DNA from: a virus
DNA: 32,563 nt
IMG/VR virus record: IMGVR_UViG_3300024255_000092
Coordinates: 1 to 32,563 of that record
Strand: one strand, 5' to 3'
Shown here: in pieces, positions 1 to 9,249 of the stretch
Layout of the letters: each line of letters begins with the position of its first letter
How positions within the stretch are numbered: the stretch's first letter is position 1
Program-made: the position numbers and the translations under genes
The notes under the pieces: generated by a model
Told to the model about the DNA's origin: nothing
Database searches by the model: none
Seen by the model: only the letters and a program-made list of their open reading frames with translations

Positions 1-3000
1 AACAATTGCTCGCCAATATCAAAGTTTACCGAGTTCTTAATCTTTATGTATACATCACTACCAATGACACGAAGAACTTCTGATTGTGCTCCTGATGTTA
101 CACCAGTAACATTTTGATTGATAACAACAGGAACTTCAGTTCCATTGTCCTCATTGCCACTAACAGTAAATTTATAGACAGGGAAGAGTTGAATCTGTTG
201 ATATCTCTTGCCATATCTGTCTTCACTACCAACTGCATTTTCAATTCTGTTAGTAATTGTTTTGACAGAAGCCGATCTCAAGTCAATGACAGGTGATAGA
301 TAAGACTGCTCTGAAGACAACTTAAGTTTGTATGCGAGAGAAGTGTCTAGATTATTCAAGCTTTCATTGATGGTAGAGGCAACAACCTTTTGATTCAAGA
401 AATACTGCTCTTCGTTCAGGAAGGTAGTTTCAAAATCAGAGATAGAATAAGAAGTAAAATTAGTAGTATTACTATCAACAGGGACAATATTAGTAGTTCT
501 TACCATGCTATCAATCTTTGTACCAGAAACTTGTAGGTATGGAATCTGTGCGTAGAGTTTCTCGTACTTTCTATTGTACGATGCTAGTACAGTTGAACCA
601 CCAAAGAATCCAGTGTCTGATGCTCTAGTAGGACCATAGATGTTATAAGAATCAATACCAACATTATATACCTGGAACAAAGATGATTCTACCGTGTTGG
701 AATCATATCCAGCAAAATCTTCTAGACCTCTGAAGAATACTTTGGAGTCTCCACCAGTTTCAAACCCATGATCTCTATGGTATACCTTAATAACAGAACT
801 GTTGTTTTTAAAGAGACTAGATGTTGCTGTGCTATTTGCAAGCGCATATGTCTCCATTGGATTGTTTTCTAGCTTTGTGTATCCAGGATCTTCGTTTTTA
901 ATTAGAATTTCTCCAGATCTGGAGTTATCAAATTCTGCTCTGTAAAGAGTAAACTTAATATCCTCAAATAGATCTTCAGTCCAGTTATCTACGTTTTGTG
1001 ATTTGAATACAGAACCAAGTAACGGTTGTGCGTTAACAACGATACCAGAAGAGATATCAGTATCACCTAGTCTAGATGCCCATAGTTCGTATTCAATACT
1101 GTCACACTCAATGTTGAGTGCATATTCAGAATTGTTTTGTAGATATACTGGATACTCGAAGTTGAATCTAGTGGGAGTTGTAGATTGAATTGATCCTGCT
1201 TCATCAATGGCAATACCCATTCTGACTGCTGGTTCATCAATTTCAATTTCTGATTCAATTACAGCACCGTTGTTTCCAGCACCAGTTCCTCTAATAACAA
1301 TAGATGGTGCTTCAGTATATCCTCTACCTGCTAGCGCAACTTCGCTAAAGAAGATTTGACCGCCAGAGACTTTAACAGATCCAGTAGCATTACTACCACC
1401 AGGTAGTTGAGGACTCTCTATAGTAATAGTTGCATTCTCATAACCAGATCCAAGATTGGTAATATTGAGTTTAGATACACGACCAGAGTCTTTTGCGATC
1501 TTTAACCCAATAGTAGCATTGTTTGCATTGTTGTATGTGGTTACAGAATTTAAGGTCAGATCTTCATTAGCAATAAAAGAACTACCATTATGGTTACTCA
1601 ATATAAATGTATATACTTGCTCATTAGTGAGGAAGATATCGCCATTAGAAGAAGGAACAACTTCAAAGTTATTTCTATCCAAAATTTTAGCAATAGGACC
1701 AGATGCAAGGCTCTGTCTACCAGTTATTGACTCGTCCTTTTTAATAGTGATGTTTCCAGAAGAATATACCTTGATAAAAGTATCAGGATATAGAGTGGTT
1801 TGAGTTCCAGGTAAAATATACTTGCCAGGCTTGCCACTCTCTACATTAGTGACGTAGATTCTCAAAGGAATAGATGAACTCTTCTTATTGAAGAATAGAT
1901 CAACACCAGTTGTAAACATACCACCTTCAAAGTTTTCCACAGAGAAAGTTTGTGCCATTGGATTTGGTCTTGCACTATTTTCTGTATTGCTATCAATAGT
2001 TTGAACGCCCTCATTTGCTTTGAAAATAGCAGGTGCTGTAGAGATAATGGATGCAGGTGCTTCTGGTAGAAGACCTGTAGCATAGAACTTAACTTCTGCG
2101 AAAGAATCTACAGTAGTGATATCAGAGTCACTAGAACTAGAAGTAAATCTAATTGTTTTTGCACCTGTAGAGAAATACAATTCTTCTGAAGTATCATCCA
2201 TAATCACTGTATTGATATCACCTGTCCAAGAAGTATTTTCCTTTGGAGCATATCCTGATGGGACTAGAATAATTCCACTAGCATTACCATACTCGTCGGT
2301 AGTAATATTGCTACTGAATACCGTTGGAGAGTTTCCTGCAATACCTGTAAATCTAGAGTCTGGATTAACCCACCGACCAATGTTTCTCTTCTCCATAAAG
2401 ACACTCAACTGTGTCTTTGGCTTCATTCTTCTAATGATAAATTTGATTGGAATAGATCTAGCAAAGAACTTAAGAGCATTTGCTACATTAGTACCATTAA
2501 TAGTTTTGTATCCTACACCCTTTGCAATCTCATTATTTTGCGGACTGATATTAGAAGAAGTTGATGTAGTCGCACTCTGTACAGTTGCCTCTGCAGTTCT
2601 AGTATTATTTTCAGCAAAACTCTTCAGGTTGTAGAATGACTTATCTACACCAACCCAGTTAATAATAAACGAGTTATAGATACTGGAGAATGCAACACGA
2701 ACATCTTGCTTACCAAGGAATACGGAGAACAAATTGGTATTGTTATCTGTAACTAAAGGTGCCACAGTGTCATTGTACCACTGATCAACATTAGGATGAA
2801 CTGCAGCATCACCAACATATTGTAGGACAACAAATGGGTTTGGATTTAAAGTTTTTGTAGCAAAATCATTATTCGCATAAGAAACATTAGAGAATGGTAG
2901 TGTTATAACACCATTAGAATTAGTATACCCAGCAATTCTTCTTTGATCTGCTCTTGTATTAACTTCCTTTAGTGTAAAATTATCCTCTTTGGACTGTGGT

Positions 3001-6000
3001 CTCAATACAGATTGTTGTGCATCGATAGAACACAGATAATCAATAGATTTAACATTACCTACAGTATGAGTCTCGTAGTTATCAACTAGGAATCCACTCT
3101 TGGTCTTATCAATACCTAGAGTATCTTTAACTTGCATGTTAAGTGCTTGCTGTTCAAGAATACTCAACGTGGTGTAATATTCAAGACGCTCAATACGCTT
3201 CTCTAGTTTACCGATGTCACGCATCGTGAAACGACGGTTGTCAACAGGAGTGATTCTTACATCTTTACTTGACTTGGTGAAAGCAGGAATGAAGATGTAA
3301 TAGAGAGGAATGCCATCCTCAATGATTTCTGGCTTGCTTGGGTTGAGTGATGAATTACCTTGCTTGATAATAAACTCACCCTTCTTATTCAAGAAAACAC
3401 CATCAATTCTATCCAGATACTGTGATTCAGTAAAGGAAATAGTATATGGTAGAGATCTAGCAGAAGATGGTGTACTGGATACAGAACCACCTGCACCAAT
3501 AAAGTTGATGTATTCTGCTTGTGAGAGTAGTGAAGTATCTTGGAATCCAGTAATAATAGCAGTAGAGTCTACCTTCGGTCTGAAGTCAATGACGTTCTTC
3601 AAACTCAAGTTGCCATGTACAACAGAGTTGAAATCGGGGATCTCATCTGCTACAACACCTGCCTCATGAATATATGAGTCAACTGTATAGAAGTCACCTT
3701 GAGAATGCTCGAAGTAATCAAATGCTACAACTACTTGTCCTGCAGGTGGAGTAAAACCAGGCTTTAGTACGATTCTAGATACATCATAGAATGTATCTCT
3801 TTGTCCATCATCAAAAGTAAATCTATCAGTTAGATCAGTACCAACAACCAGGTTACCATTAACGTCAACTGTTGGAGGAGCAGATGTGGACCCTTCGTAA
3901 ATGTATCTTACTTTAAATGCATCCGAGTAAGATAGAACTTCACTGCTGTCACTATCGTAATCAAGACCACGTAGAGGCAATACCTGATCGCCAGCAGAGG
4001 TGATGACAATTCTCTTGTTTTTAATTGCTGTCTTGAGCTTGGGTCTACCTTTAGAAACTTCAATGGTAGCAGTCAACTTCAATTTGGGGAAGTTAGTTAC
4101 ATTATTACCAAAATAGTTACCAGGGAAGGTAAGTGTGATACTACCAGAAGATAGACCAGATGTAGCGTCAGTAGTATTAAGGATGCTGACAAAATCTGGA
4201 GACACATAAACAACATCACCAGTTTCAACTAGATCAGAACCACCCTTGTCTAGAACAGTGATTAGGAAATCTTTTTCTGTGAAAGGAACAAATCTCTGTG
4301 TACCAAAATCTAATTGAGCAGCAAATGTAATGTTGCCACCATTGTCACTACCAGTAGTTACAAAATCTCTTCTGATGTAATAACTAATCTTGGTGTCTTC
4401 TGTGGACTTGACCAGACTACCAACTTCTTTACTACCAGTTGGGAACAGAAGTGTAGATGTGGTTCCATTTGTAATAATAGGACGCAATCTAACAACAGCT
4501 ACTGATGTTACTGCATCAGGCAGGGCACTATTGAAATAAATTCTGGACTTATCAGTTCCTTTTGGAATAGTTACTAGATCTACAACAAATTTGTTTAGTC
4601 TACCAGTATCATCATTAAATTGAATAACGTCACCTTGGACGAGCATGAGTGATGCATCTGCACCAAATCCATTACACTCAACATATTTGTAACCTTTAGT
4701 TCCACTAAATGTGTATTGGGTTACAGCTTTTGTTTCGGAGAATTCTGTATCTTGAGTTTCAATATCAGCAGAGAACTTACTGGAAGATCCAAACTCTGAA
4801 TATAGAGACTTAACATTCTGTGCTGTATAAGTCAGAACAGTGTTCTTGAATAGAACAGGAATAACATTAGCAAAAATCGTACTAGTTCCTTCAATGTCAA
4901 TAGTTGGAGGTGCAGAATATTCTGTCTGCAGAACATCTCTATTTAAAATTTCGATCTTGTAAAGTGTTCCTCCATTGATGCCTACATTGACATCTTTAAG
5001 CTCAAAGCGAGTGCCATTAACAGAAACTCTAGAACCAGTAGTATATCCAGTTCCTTGTCTAGAAACAACGAAGTGAGAAATAGTATTTTCTCCTGCAATA
5101 CGTAGGAGATCTCCTTCTTCGCTTGTAATTGTCTCACCAGGCAAGAAGGTCCCGTAGAGAGTCTTAACGTAAAGACTCTTACCAAGAGACAAGAATCCAT
5201 TTGTATTGCCTTCTACAACCCCATAGGCACCACTGGTGGAACCTGTGATGTATTTACCAGGTGCAAATCCGTTACTAATAGTAGAATCTACAAGCAAACG
5301 AGTGAAGAATACTGGATTGAAATAGGATAGATTAAATTTACCATTGTAAATTGCTGTTCCATCAGCAAGTTTACCGCGAGAAATAACAATATCGGTGTCT
5401 GCATTAAATCCATCAGGTCTGCCAACTAGGCTGACATCTTTTGGTTTTGCTATACCAACCAAAGGTACAATAGTATTGCTATAGTCAACGATGTAACCTA
5501 CATCATTGATCTCTTGCTGAACTTCTGCTAAAGACTTATAAAGGAATCTTCTTTTTGTAGATACATTATCATCATACTCAAGGAAGAGATTATCTAGAAA
5601 ATCTTTTCTACCAAGAACAGTTAATTGTAAATACTGTGCGTTGACATCTCCAACTTCTGGTCTGGTTATTTTTGCGAAAGAAAGAACTTTTACTGTTTCA
5701 GTAGACGCTACGCCATTAGTAGAAGTTCTGGAAGAAACAAAATGGAGAGTTTTGATATCTGCCTTATCGGAAGGAGTATTTGGTTCAATACTTGACTCAT
5801 TGATGAGACCTAGATCAATTGCTGCTTGTAAGTAGATAGTCTTGATAGCATCATCTTTTCCATATCCAAGACCTCTTCTTTGGATAGTTTGGATGTAGTT
5901 AGTAGAAGACTCTAGATCATTACTACCATTGACTCCATCATTATATGTGGAGTTTAGGAAGATAGTTGGATATGCAGTTAGATCAGCACCTTCGGCATTA

Positions 6001-7295
6001 AGAGGAAGAGTGTTGAATACATTGGTAATAGTAAACGATGAGAGACCGTTCGACTTGATTGTTACATTGTCTCTAGAAAGCGTATCCCTCGCTTTATCAA
6101 TGTCAATATACTTTGTTTCTTTGTTGACAATTTCAAAACCACGGACATATGCTTTACCAGGTCCGATGGTGGCAACCATCGTATCCGCTGCTTCAGAAGC
6201 ACTCAATCCATTAGGACCAATAAGTCCATTGACACCTGGTGCATATACACCGCGATTACCTGGTCTTTGATAAAACTCTCTGATATCAAAGTCAAACGAA
6301 TCTACAACATAGTCACCAGACTCGTCATAAGTTCTTCTAGCAAGAGTATTCTCAAGCGTATTATATGCAGCTTGTCTTACCTGCTTTTGGATAACTCCAT
6401 TCTTAATAGAAAGAAGTTGAATAAAATTCTTGTCTGTAGTTTCTTCAAAAGAATATCGTACTAGACCTAAACTAATTTTTAGACGATGTGCTCCAGGAGC
6501 AGCATAGTTGGAAGATCCAAATGCATTATCATATAGTGTGGGATCTTCTTCTGGAGTTACTAGAGTTTCTGTAACCTTAAAACCAACTTTTACAGAAGGA
6601 TTGTCACTATAACCATCAACAACAATTAAATCGGCAGAATTTCTTACAAAATATCCATTAACAAAATATACGCCTTCTTCTACTTGCACAGCAGAAGCAA
6701 ATCCCATGGCACCACTTTCTACAAATGTAGTAACTTGTGTGTCTGGGTCAGTTACTGCAACACTAGTAGGTAGAACAGACCCGTCAGTACCAACAACAAG
6801 AAGAGGGCTGTTAATGCCATCGACAACTTCGAGTGTTTCTCCTTGACGGAACCTTTCTTCATTTCCTCCATCACCAGCATTTAAATATTTTACGTAAAGA
6901 GTATCGGCACTATTATCGGTTGCACTTACAATAGATTGTACAAGAGCAACAACACCAGAAGATAATCCATTGATCTTTTGACCAATTAGATTATTGATAT
7001 CATATTTTTGGTAAATGATTTCGTCATCTACACTTACAGCAACTTCAGAAACAGACGATAGTTTTACAAAGTCAAGTTTTTTATTCAGACCAACTTCACC
7101 AGGGACAACTAAATCGCCCTGTTTAAAAGAATATTTACCATAACTTTCAATCTGATTCTGTAGGATCGACTGGGTAGTATTCAGCTCCCTCCCTTGAACA
7201 GGATAGGAAGGTCTGAATAATACCTTATAGAAGTCGTTCCCAGAATCGTAGTCGTCAAAATATGGTGCGGCTTTAAGATTAGTCTTCTGTGGCAT
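1..7295 (-). CDS. DUF4815-type virion structural protein, 3' end cut off by the window
   Basis: Open frame of 2,431 complete codons from ATG at 7295 to the left edge without a stop, so the C-terminus is missing. The N-terminus (MPQKTNLKAAPYFDDYD, then FYKVLFRPSYPVQGREL) matches the start of DUF4815 proteins of marine T4-like phages. A basic coiled-coil-like stretch, RRFTMRDIGKLEKRIERLEYY, lies near residue 1355. The family's late block (PMAQTFSVENFEGGMFTTGVDLFF) is near residues 1778-1803. GSGY/GTGY repeats occur near residues 745 and 1947-2000. It follows gp8, in the place where T4 has gp9/gp10, so a peripheral baseplate or fibre-attachment role is inferred. No clear ribosome site is visible; a weak TATAAACG element precedes the ATG by about 25 bases. 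Family assignment is firm, exact virion location is not. Confidence 0.85.
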   Translation of the reverse strand, partial: MPQKTNLKAAPYFDDYDSGNDFYKVLFRPSYPVQGRELNTTQSILQNQIESYGKYSFKQGDLVVPGEVGLNKKLDFVKLSSVSEVAVSVDDEIIYQKYDINNLIGQKINGLSSGVVALVQSIVSATDNSADTLYVKYLNAGDGGNEERFRQGETLEVVDGINSPLLVVGTDGSVLPTSVAVTDPDTQVTTFVESGAMGFASAVQVEEGVYFVNGYFVRNSADLIVVDGYSDNPSVKVGFKVTETLVTPEEDPTLYDNAFGSSNYAAPGAHRLKISLGLVRYSFEETTDKNFIQLLSIKNGVIQKQVRQAAYNTLENTLARRTYDESGDYVVDSFDFDIREFYQRPGNRGVYAPGVNGLIGPNGLSASEAADTMVATIGPGKAYVRGFEIVNKETKYIDIDKARDTLSRDNVTIKSNGLSSFTITNVFNTLPLNAEGADLTAYPTIFLNSTYNDGVNGSNDLESSTNYIQTIQRRGLGYGKDDAIKTIYLQAAIDLGLINESSIEPNTPSDKADIKTLHFVSSRTSTNGVASTETVKVLSFAKITRPEVGDVNAQYLQLTVLGRKDFLDNLFLEYDDNVSTKRRFLYKSLAEVQQEINDVGYIVDYSNTIVPLVGIAKPKDVSLVGRPDGFNADTDIVISRGKLADGTAIYNGKFNLSYFNPVFFTRLLVDSTISNGFAPGKYITGSTSGAYGVVEGNTNGFLSLGKSLYVKTLYGTFLPGETITSEEGDLLRIAGENTISHFVVSRQGTGYTTGSRVSVNGTRFELKDVNVGINGGTLYKIEILNRDVLQTEYSAPPTIDIEGTSTIFANVIPVLFKNTVLTYTAQNVKSLYSEFGSSSKFSADIETQDTEFSETKAVTQYTFSGTKGYKYVECNGFGADASLMLVQGDVIQFNDDTGRLNKFVVDLVTIPKGTDKSRIYFNSALPDAVTSVAVVRLRPIITNGTTSTLLFPTGSKEVGSLVKSTEDTKISYYIRRDFVTTGSDNGGNITFAAQLDFGTQRFVPFTEKDFLITVLDKGGSDLVETGDVVYVSPDFVSILNTTDATSGLSSGSITLTFPGNYFGNNVTNFPKLKLTATIEVSKGRPKLKTAIKNKRIVITSAGDQVLPLRGLDYDSDSSEVLSYSDAFKVRYIYEGSTSAPPTVDVNGNLVVGTDLTDRFTFDDGQRDTFYDVSRIVLKPGFTPPAGQVVVAFDYFEHSQGDFYTVDSYIHEAGVVADEIPDFNSVVHGNLSLKNVIDFRPKVDSTAIITGFQDTSLLSQAEYINFIGAGGSVSSTPSSARSLPYTISFTESQYLDRIDGVFLNKKGEFIIKQGNSSLNPSKPEIIEDGIPLYYIFIPAFTKSSKDVRITPVDNRRFTMRDIGKLEKRIERLEYYTTLSILEQQALNMQVKDTLGIDKTKSGFLVDNYETHTVGNVKSIDYLCSIDAQQSVLRPQSKEDNFTLKEVNTRADQRRIAGYTNSNGVITLPFSNVSYANNDFATKTLNPNPFVVLQYVGDAAVHPNVDQWYNDTVAPLVTDNNTNLFSVFLGKQDVRVAFSSIYNSFIINWVGVDKSFYNLKSFAENNTRTAEATVQSATTSTSSNISPQNNEIAKGVGYKTINGTNVANALKFFARSIPIKFIIRRMKPKTQLSVFMEKRNIGRWVNPDSRFTGIAGNSPTVFSSNITTDEYGNASGIILVPSGYAPKENTSWTGDINTVIMDDTSEELYFSTGAKTIRFTSSSSDSDITTVDSFAEVKFYATGLLPEAPASIISTAPAIFKANEGVQTIDSNTENSARPNPMAQTFSVENFEGGMFTTGVDLFFNKKSSSIPLRIYVTNVESGKPGKYILPGTQTTLYPDTFIKVYSSGNITIKKDESITGRQSLASGPIAKILDRNNFEVVPSSNGDIFLTNEQVYTFILSNHNGSSFIANEDLTLNSVTTYNNANNATIGLKIAKDSGRVSKLNITNLGSGYENATITIESPQLPGGSNATGSVKVSGGQIFFSEVALAGRGYTEAPSIVIRGTGAGNNGAVIESEIEIDEPAVRMGIAIDEAGSIQSTTPTRFNFEYPVYLQNNSEYALNIECDSIEYELWASRLGDTDISSGIVVNAQPLLGSVFKSQNVDNWTEDLFEDIKFTLYRAEFDNSRSGEILIKNEDPGYTKLENNPMETYALANSTATSSLFKNNSSVIKVYHRDHGFETGGDSKVFFRGLEDFAGYDSNTVESSLFQVYNVGIDSYNIYGPTRASDTGFFGGSTVLASYNRKYEKLYAQIPYLQVSGTKIDSMVRTTNIVPVDSNTTNFTSYSISDFETTFLNEEQYFLNQKVVASTINESLNNLDTSLAYKLKLSSEQSYLSPVIDLRSASVKTITNRIENAVGSEDRYGKRYQQIQLFPVYKFTVSGNEDNGTEVPVVINQNVTGVTSGAQSEVLRVIGSDVYIKIKNSVNFDIGEQL

Positions 7296-7328
7296 TGTAT
7301 TAAACTACCGTCTTGTTTTCGTTTATAA

Positions 7329-9194
7329 TCAGAATTCGATGACTAACTTGATATCCTCAATTTGGTCAGCTGCTCTGGTGATTAGTCTTCTGTTCTCTAT
7401 GTATATGAGGTCTCCCGAGTTGTTTTCAATCTCTGGAGATGCAAGACCATCAGTAAAGATAGCACCCACCAATTGAGTTCCATCTGCCAAGGCAACTTCA
7501 ACTGTTCCTTGTGAAGCAGAAGCAGCACCAGTGATTGCATTGGCAGCATCAGATGCGAAGTCTCTTACGATTCCATTGCCATCTTGATGGTACTCTGGAC
7601 TCTGGATGTACTTCAGAACACCGCTACCAGGTGTTCCAGGCGTGGGAGTAGGAGAACCAGCATCTAGGGTCCAAGAGACTACAGTGCCCTTTGCAGTGCC
7701 TCCAGTAACGGTCTGTGAGATCATCTCGTCAGGAGTGAAGTTTCCAGTTGCTCCAGTCAATTTAACTGACTTTAGACCAGAAAGAGTATCTGCTGTAGCG
7801 AAGGTAGTTGTACCGTACTCAAGAGGGTCCTTGATAATACCGATACGACGGAAGTCGTTATCTACAGGGAAGTCACCAGCGTTCTCAACAAAGGTGAGAC
7901 GAATGTTCGTCATAACACGCTTTGTGTTAAGTTCAGTTTCAAAGTCAGATCCGTGACCACCTTGAGGAGGAAGAATAACTTCTAGTGCTGCAGCCGAAGT
8001 TGCTGCTACTGCTTGTGACACAGTAAGTGCTGTATCCGTAAACAAACCAATTGCTTCCGTGCTACCAGAAACTCCAGAAGGAACACCAGTTACAACTGGA
8101 ACAGATGCATAAGTGTAACCAGAACCTGCTACTTCGAGTTCTGCAGCGGAAATAGCACCACCAGCAACTGTTAGTTTGACAACACCACCAGTACCGTCTC
8201 CCATGATAGGAGCATAGAAAGTGCCGTTGGTAAGACCTGTGCCAGCATCTTTGATAAGAGCGACATTAATAGAACCAGCAACAGCGGCTGTTTCAGTTGC
8301 AACTCTGGTTGCTTCTCCTGCTGCCGAAATAGGCATGAAGTCAGAAGAAAGGAATGCTAGTACATCATCGGTAGGCATGGTATACATGTACTTCCAGATG
8401 TAAGAAGCATCAGGAGCAGTAAAGATTCCAGCAGCATATGTACCTAGACCTGCTGAAGGATTGGTCTTGGGTTCATGAACTACGTTAACACCAGATGGGT
8501 TAGCGATGCTTTCACCATTATAAAGGCACTTGAATACTTCATAGTTCTGGTTCATTACATAGAACTTTGAAGAACCAATGCCAGTTGCACCCGTAGCAGT
8601 AGAAACACCAATCTGTCCACCACCAGCTGGGGTAGCGGAATAATTTGGTTTCCACATGTCAAACTTGGGATTGTTTGCTGTATCCCAGTTGTATCTTCTT
8701 ACAACAGATCTTGCATAAGAAGAAGTAATTCTTTTTGCAGCAATAATGTCGTCGTAAACGCTAAATTTCTCGGTTTGGTTGTCAAGAGGTACAGGAGGAA
8801 CATTCTCTGTAGAATATCTGTAGACACCTGACGTTGCGGTAACACCCGTATCTGCCGAACCATCAGACTCTTTTAGTGCTGATCCCAAAGCAGGAGCAGC
8901 AGTTGGAAGAGGACCAACCGATTGAATGAGAAGACTATTAGGACAAACCTTTGCGATAGTGCCCTTGAATGTAGCACTGCCTAAAGCAGCACCAACATAT
9001 ACTTGATTACCAGCGGTAAAAGTCCCGCCATCTGTAGCATAAACTTCTAAATACGAATCCCATGCTTGGGGTCGGCCAACAAAGAAGTACATGCGACTTC
9101 TGTCAGCACCAGTATCACTAGCGCCTTCTGTTAAAGACTCTAGGAACTGCTTTGCATTAAAAATTCTGAACTTTTCCGAGATAATAGCAGCCAT
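7329..9194 (-). CDS. 8: Baseplate wedge subunit gp8
   Basis: A 621-residue protein beginning MAAIISEKFRIFNAKQF, with MYFFVGRPQAW at residues 35-45, a YDDIIAAKRI segment, FYVMNQNYEVFKCL near residues 210-225 and YIWKYMYTMPTDDVLAFL near 263-280. These blocks are those of cyanophage gp8 proteins. In T4, gp8 (334 residues) joins gp10 and gp7 in the baseplate wedge. The extra length here comes partly from an insertion around residues 310-390 that carries a GSGYTYASVPVV repeat also seen in both neighbours. The start is the ATG at 9194, downstream of a tandem late promoter; no strong ribosome site is visible. The gene lies between the giant gp7-position protein and the DUF4815 protein, as expected for wedge gene order. 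Confidence 0.88.
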   Translation of the reverse strand: MAAIISEKFRIFNAKQFLESLTEGASDTGADRSRMYFFVGRPQAWDSYLEVYATDGGTFTAGNQVYVGAALGSATFKGTIAKVCPNSLLIQSVGPLPTAAPALGSALKESDGSADTGVTATSGVYRYSTENVPPVPLDNQTEKFSVYDDIIAAKRITSSYARSVVRRYNWDTANNPKFDMWKPNYSATPAGGGQIGVSTATGATGIGSSKFYVMNQNYEVFKCLYNGESIANPSGVNVVHEPKTNPSAGLGTYAAGIFTAPDASYIWKYMYTMPTDDVLAFLSSDFMPISAAGEATRVATETAAVAGSINVALIKDAGTGLTNGTFYAPIMGDGTGGVVKLTVAGGAISAAELEVAGSGYTYASVPVVTGVPSGVSGSTEAIGLFTDTALTVSQAVAATSAAALEVILPPQGGHGSDFETELNTKRVMTNIRLTFVENAGDFPVDNDFRRIGIIKDPLEYGTTTFATADTLSGLKSVKLTGATGNFTPDEMISQTVTGGTAKGTVVSWTLDAGSPTPTPGTPGSGVLKYIQSPEYHQDGNGIVRDFASDAANAITGAASASQGTVEVALADGTQLVGAIFTDGLASPEIENNSGDLIYIENRRLITRAADQIEDIKLVIEF

Positions 9195-9227
9195 TGAAAA
9201 TAAGAGATACGGGTTGGATTTCTGTGT

Positions 9228-9241
9228 TATTTATATTTATA
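9228..9241 (-). promoter_or_regulatory. Tandem T4-type late promoter upstream of gp8
   Basis: On the minus strand the 14 bases read TATAAATATAAATA, which holds two overlapping exact copies of the T4 late promoter element TATAAATA (9234-9241 and 9228-9235). It lies in the only sizeable gap of the wedge operon, 34 bases before the gp8 start, so it would give gp8 and the DUF4815 protein their own late transcript. In T4-like phages such elements are read by host RNA polymerase carrying gp55 and gp33. Confidence 0.8.
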
Positions 9242-9249
9242 CGGTGTTT

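Noticed and set aside
2116-2634. Plus-strand open frame of 172 residues, and other plus-strand frames across 1-20,500
   Set aside because: They lie opposite the long minus-strand virion genes, have hydrophobic or random-looking composition, no ribosome sites and no recognisable domains; they are shadows.
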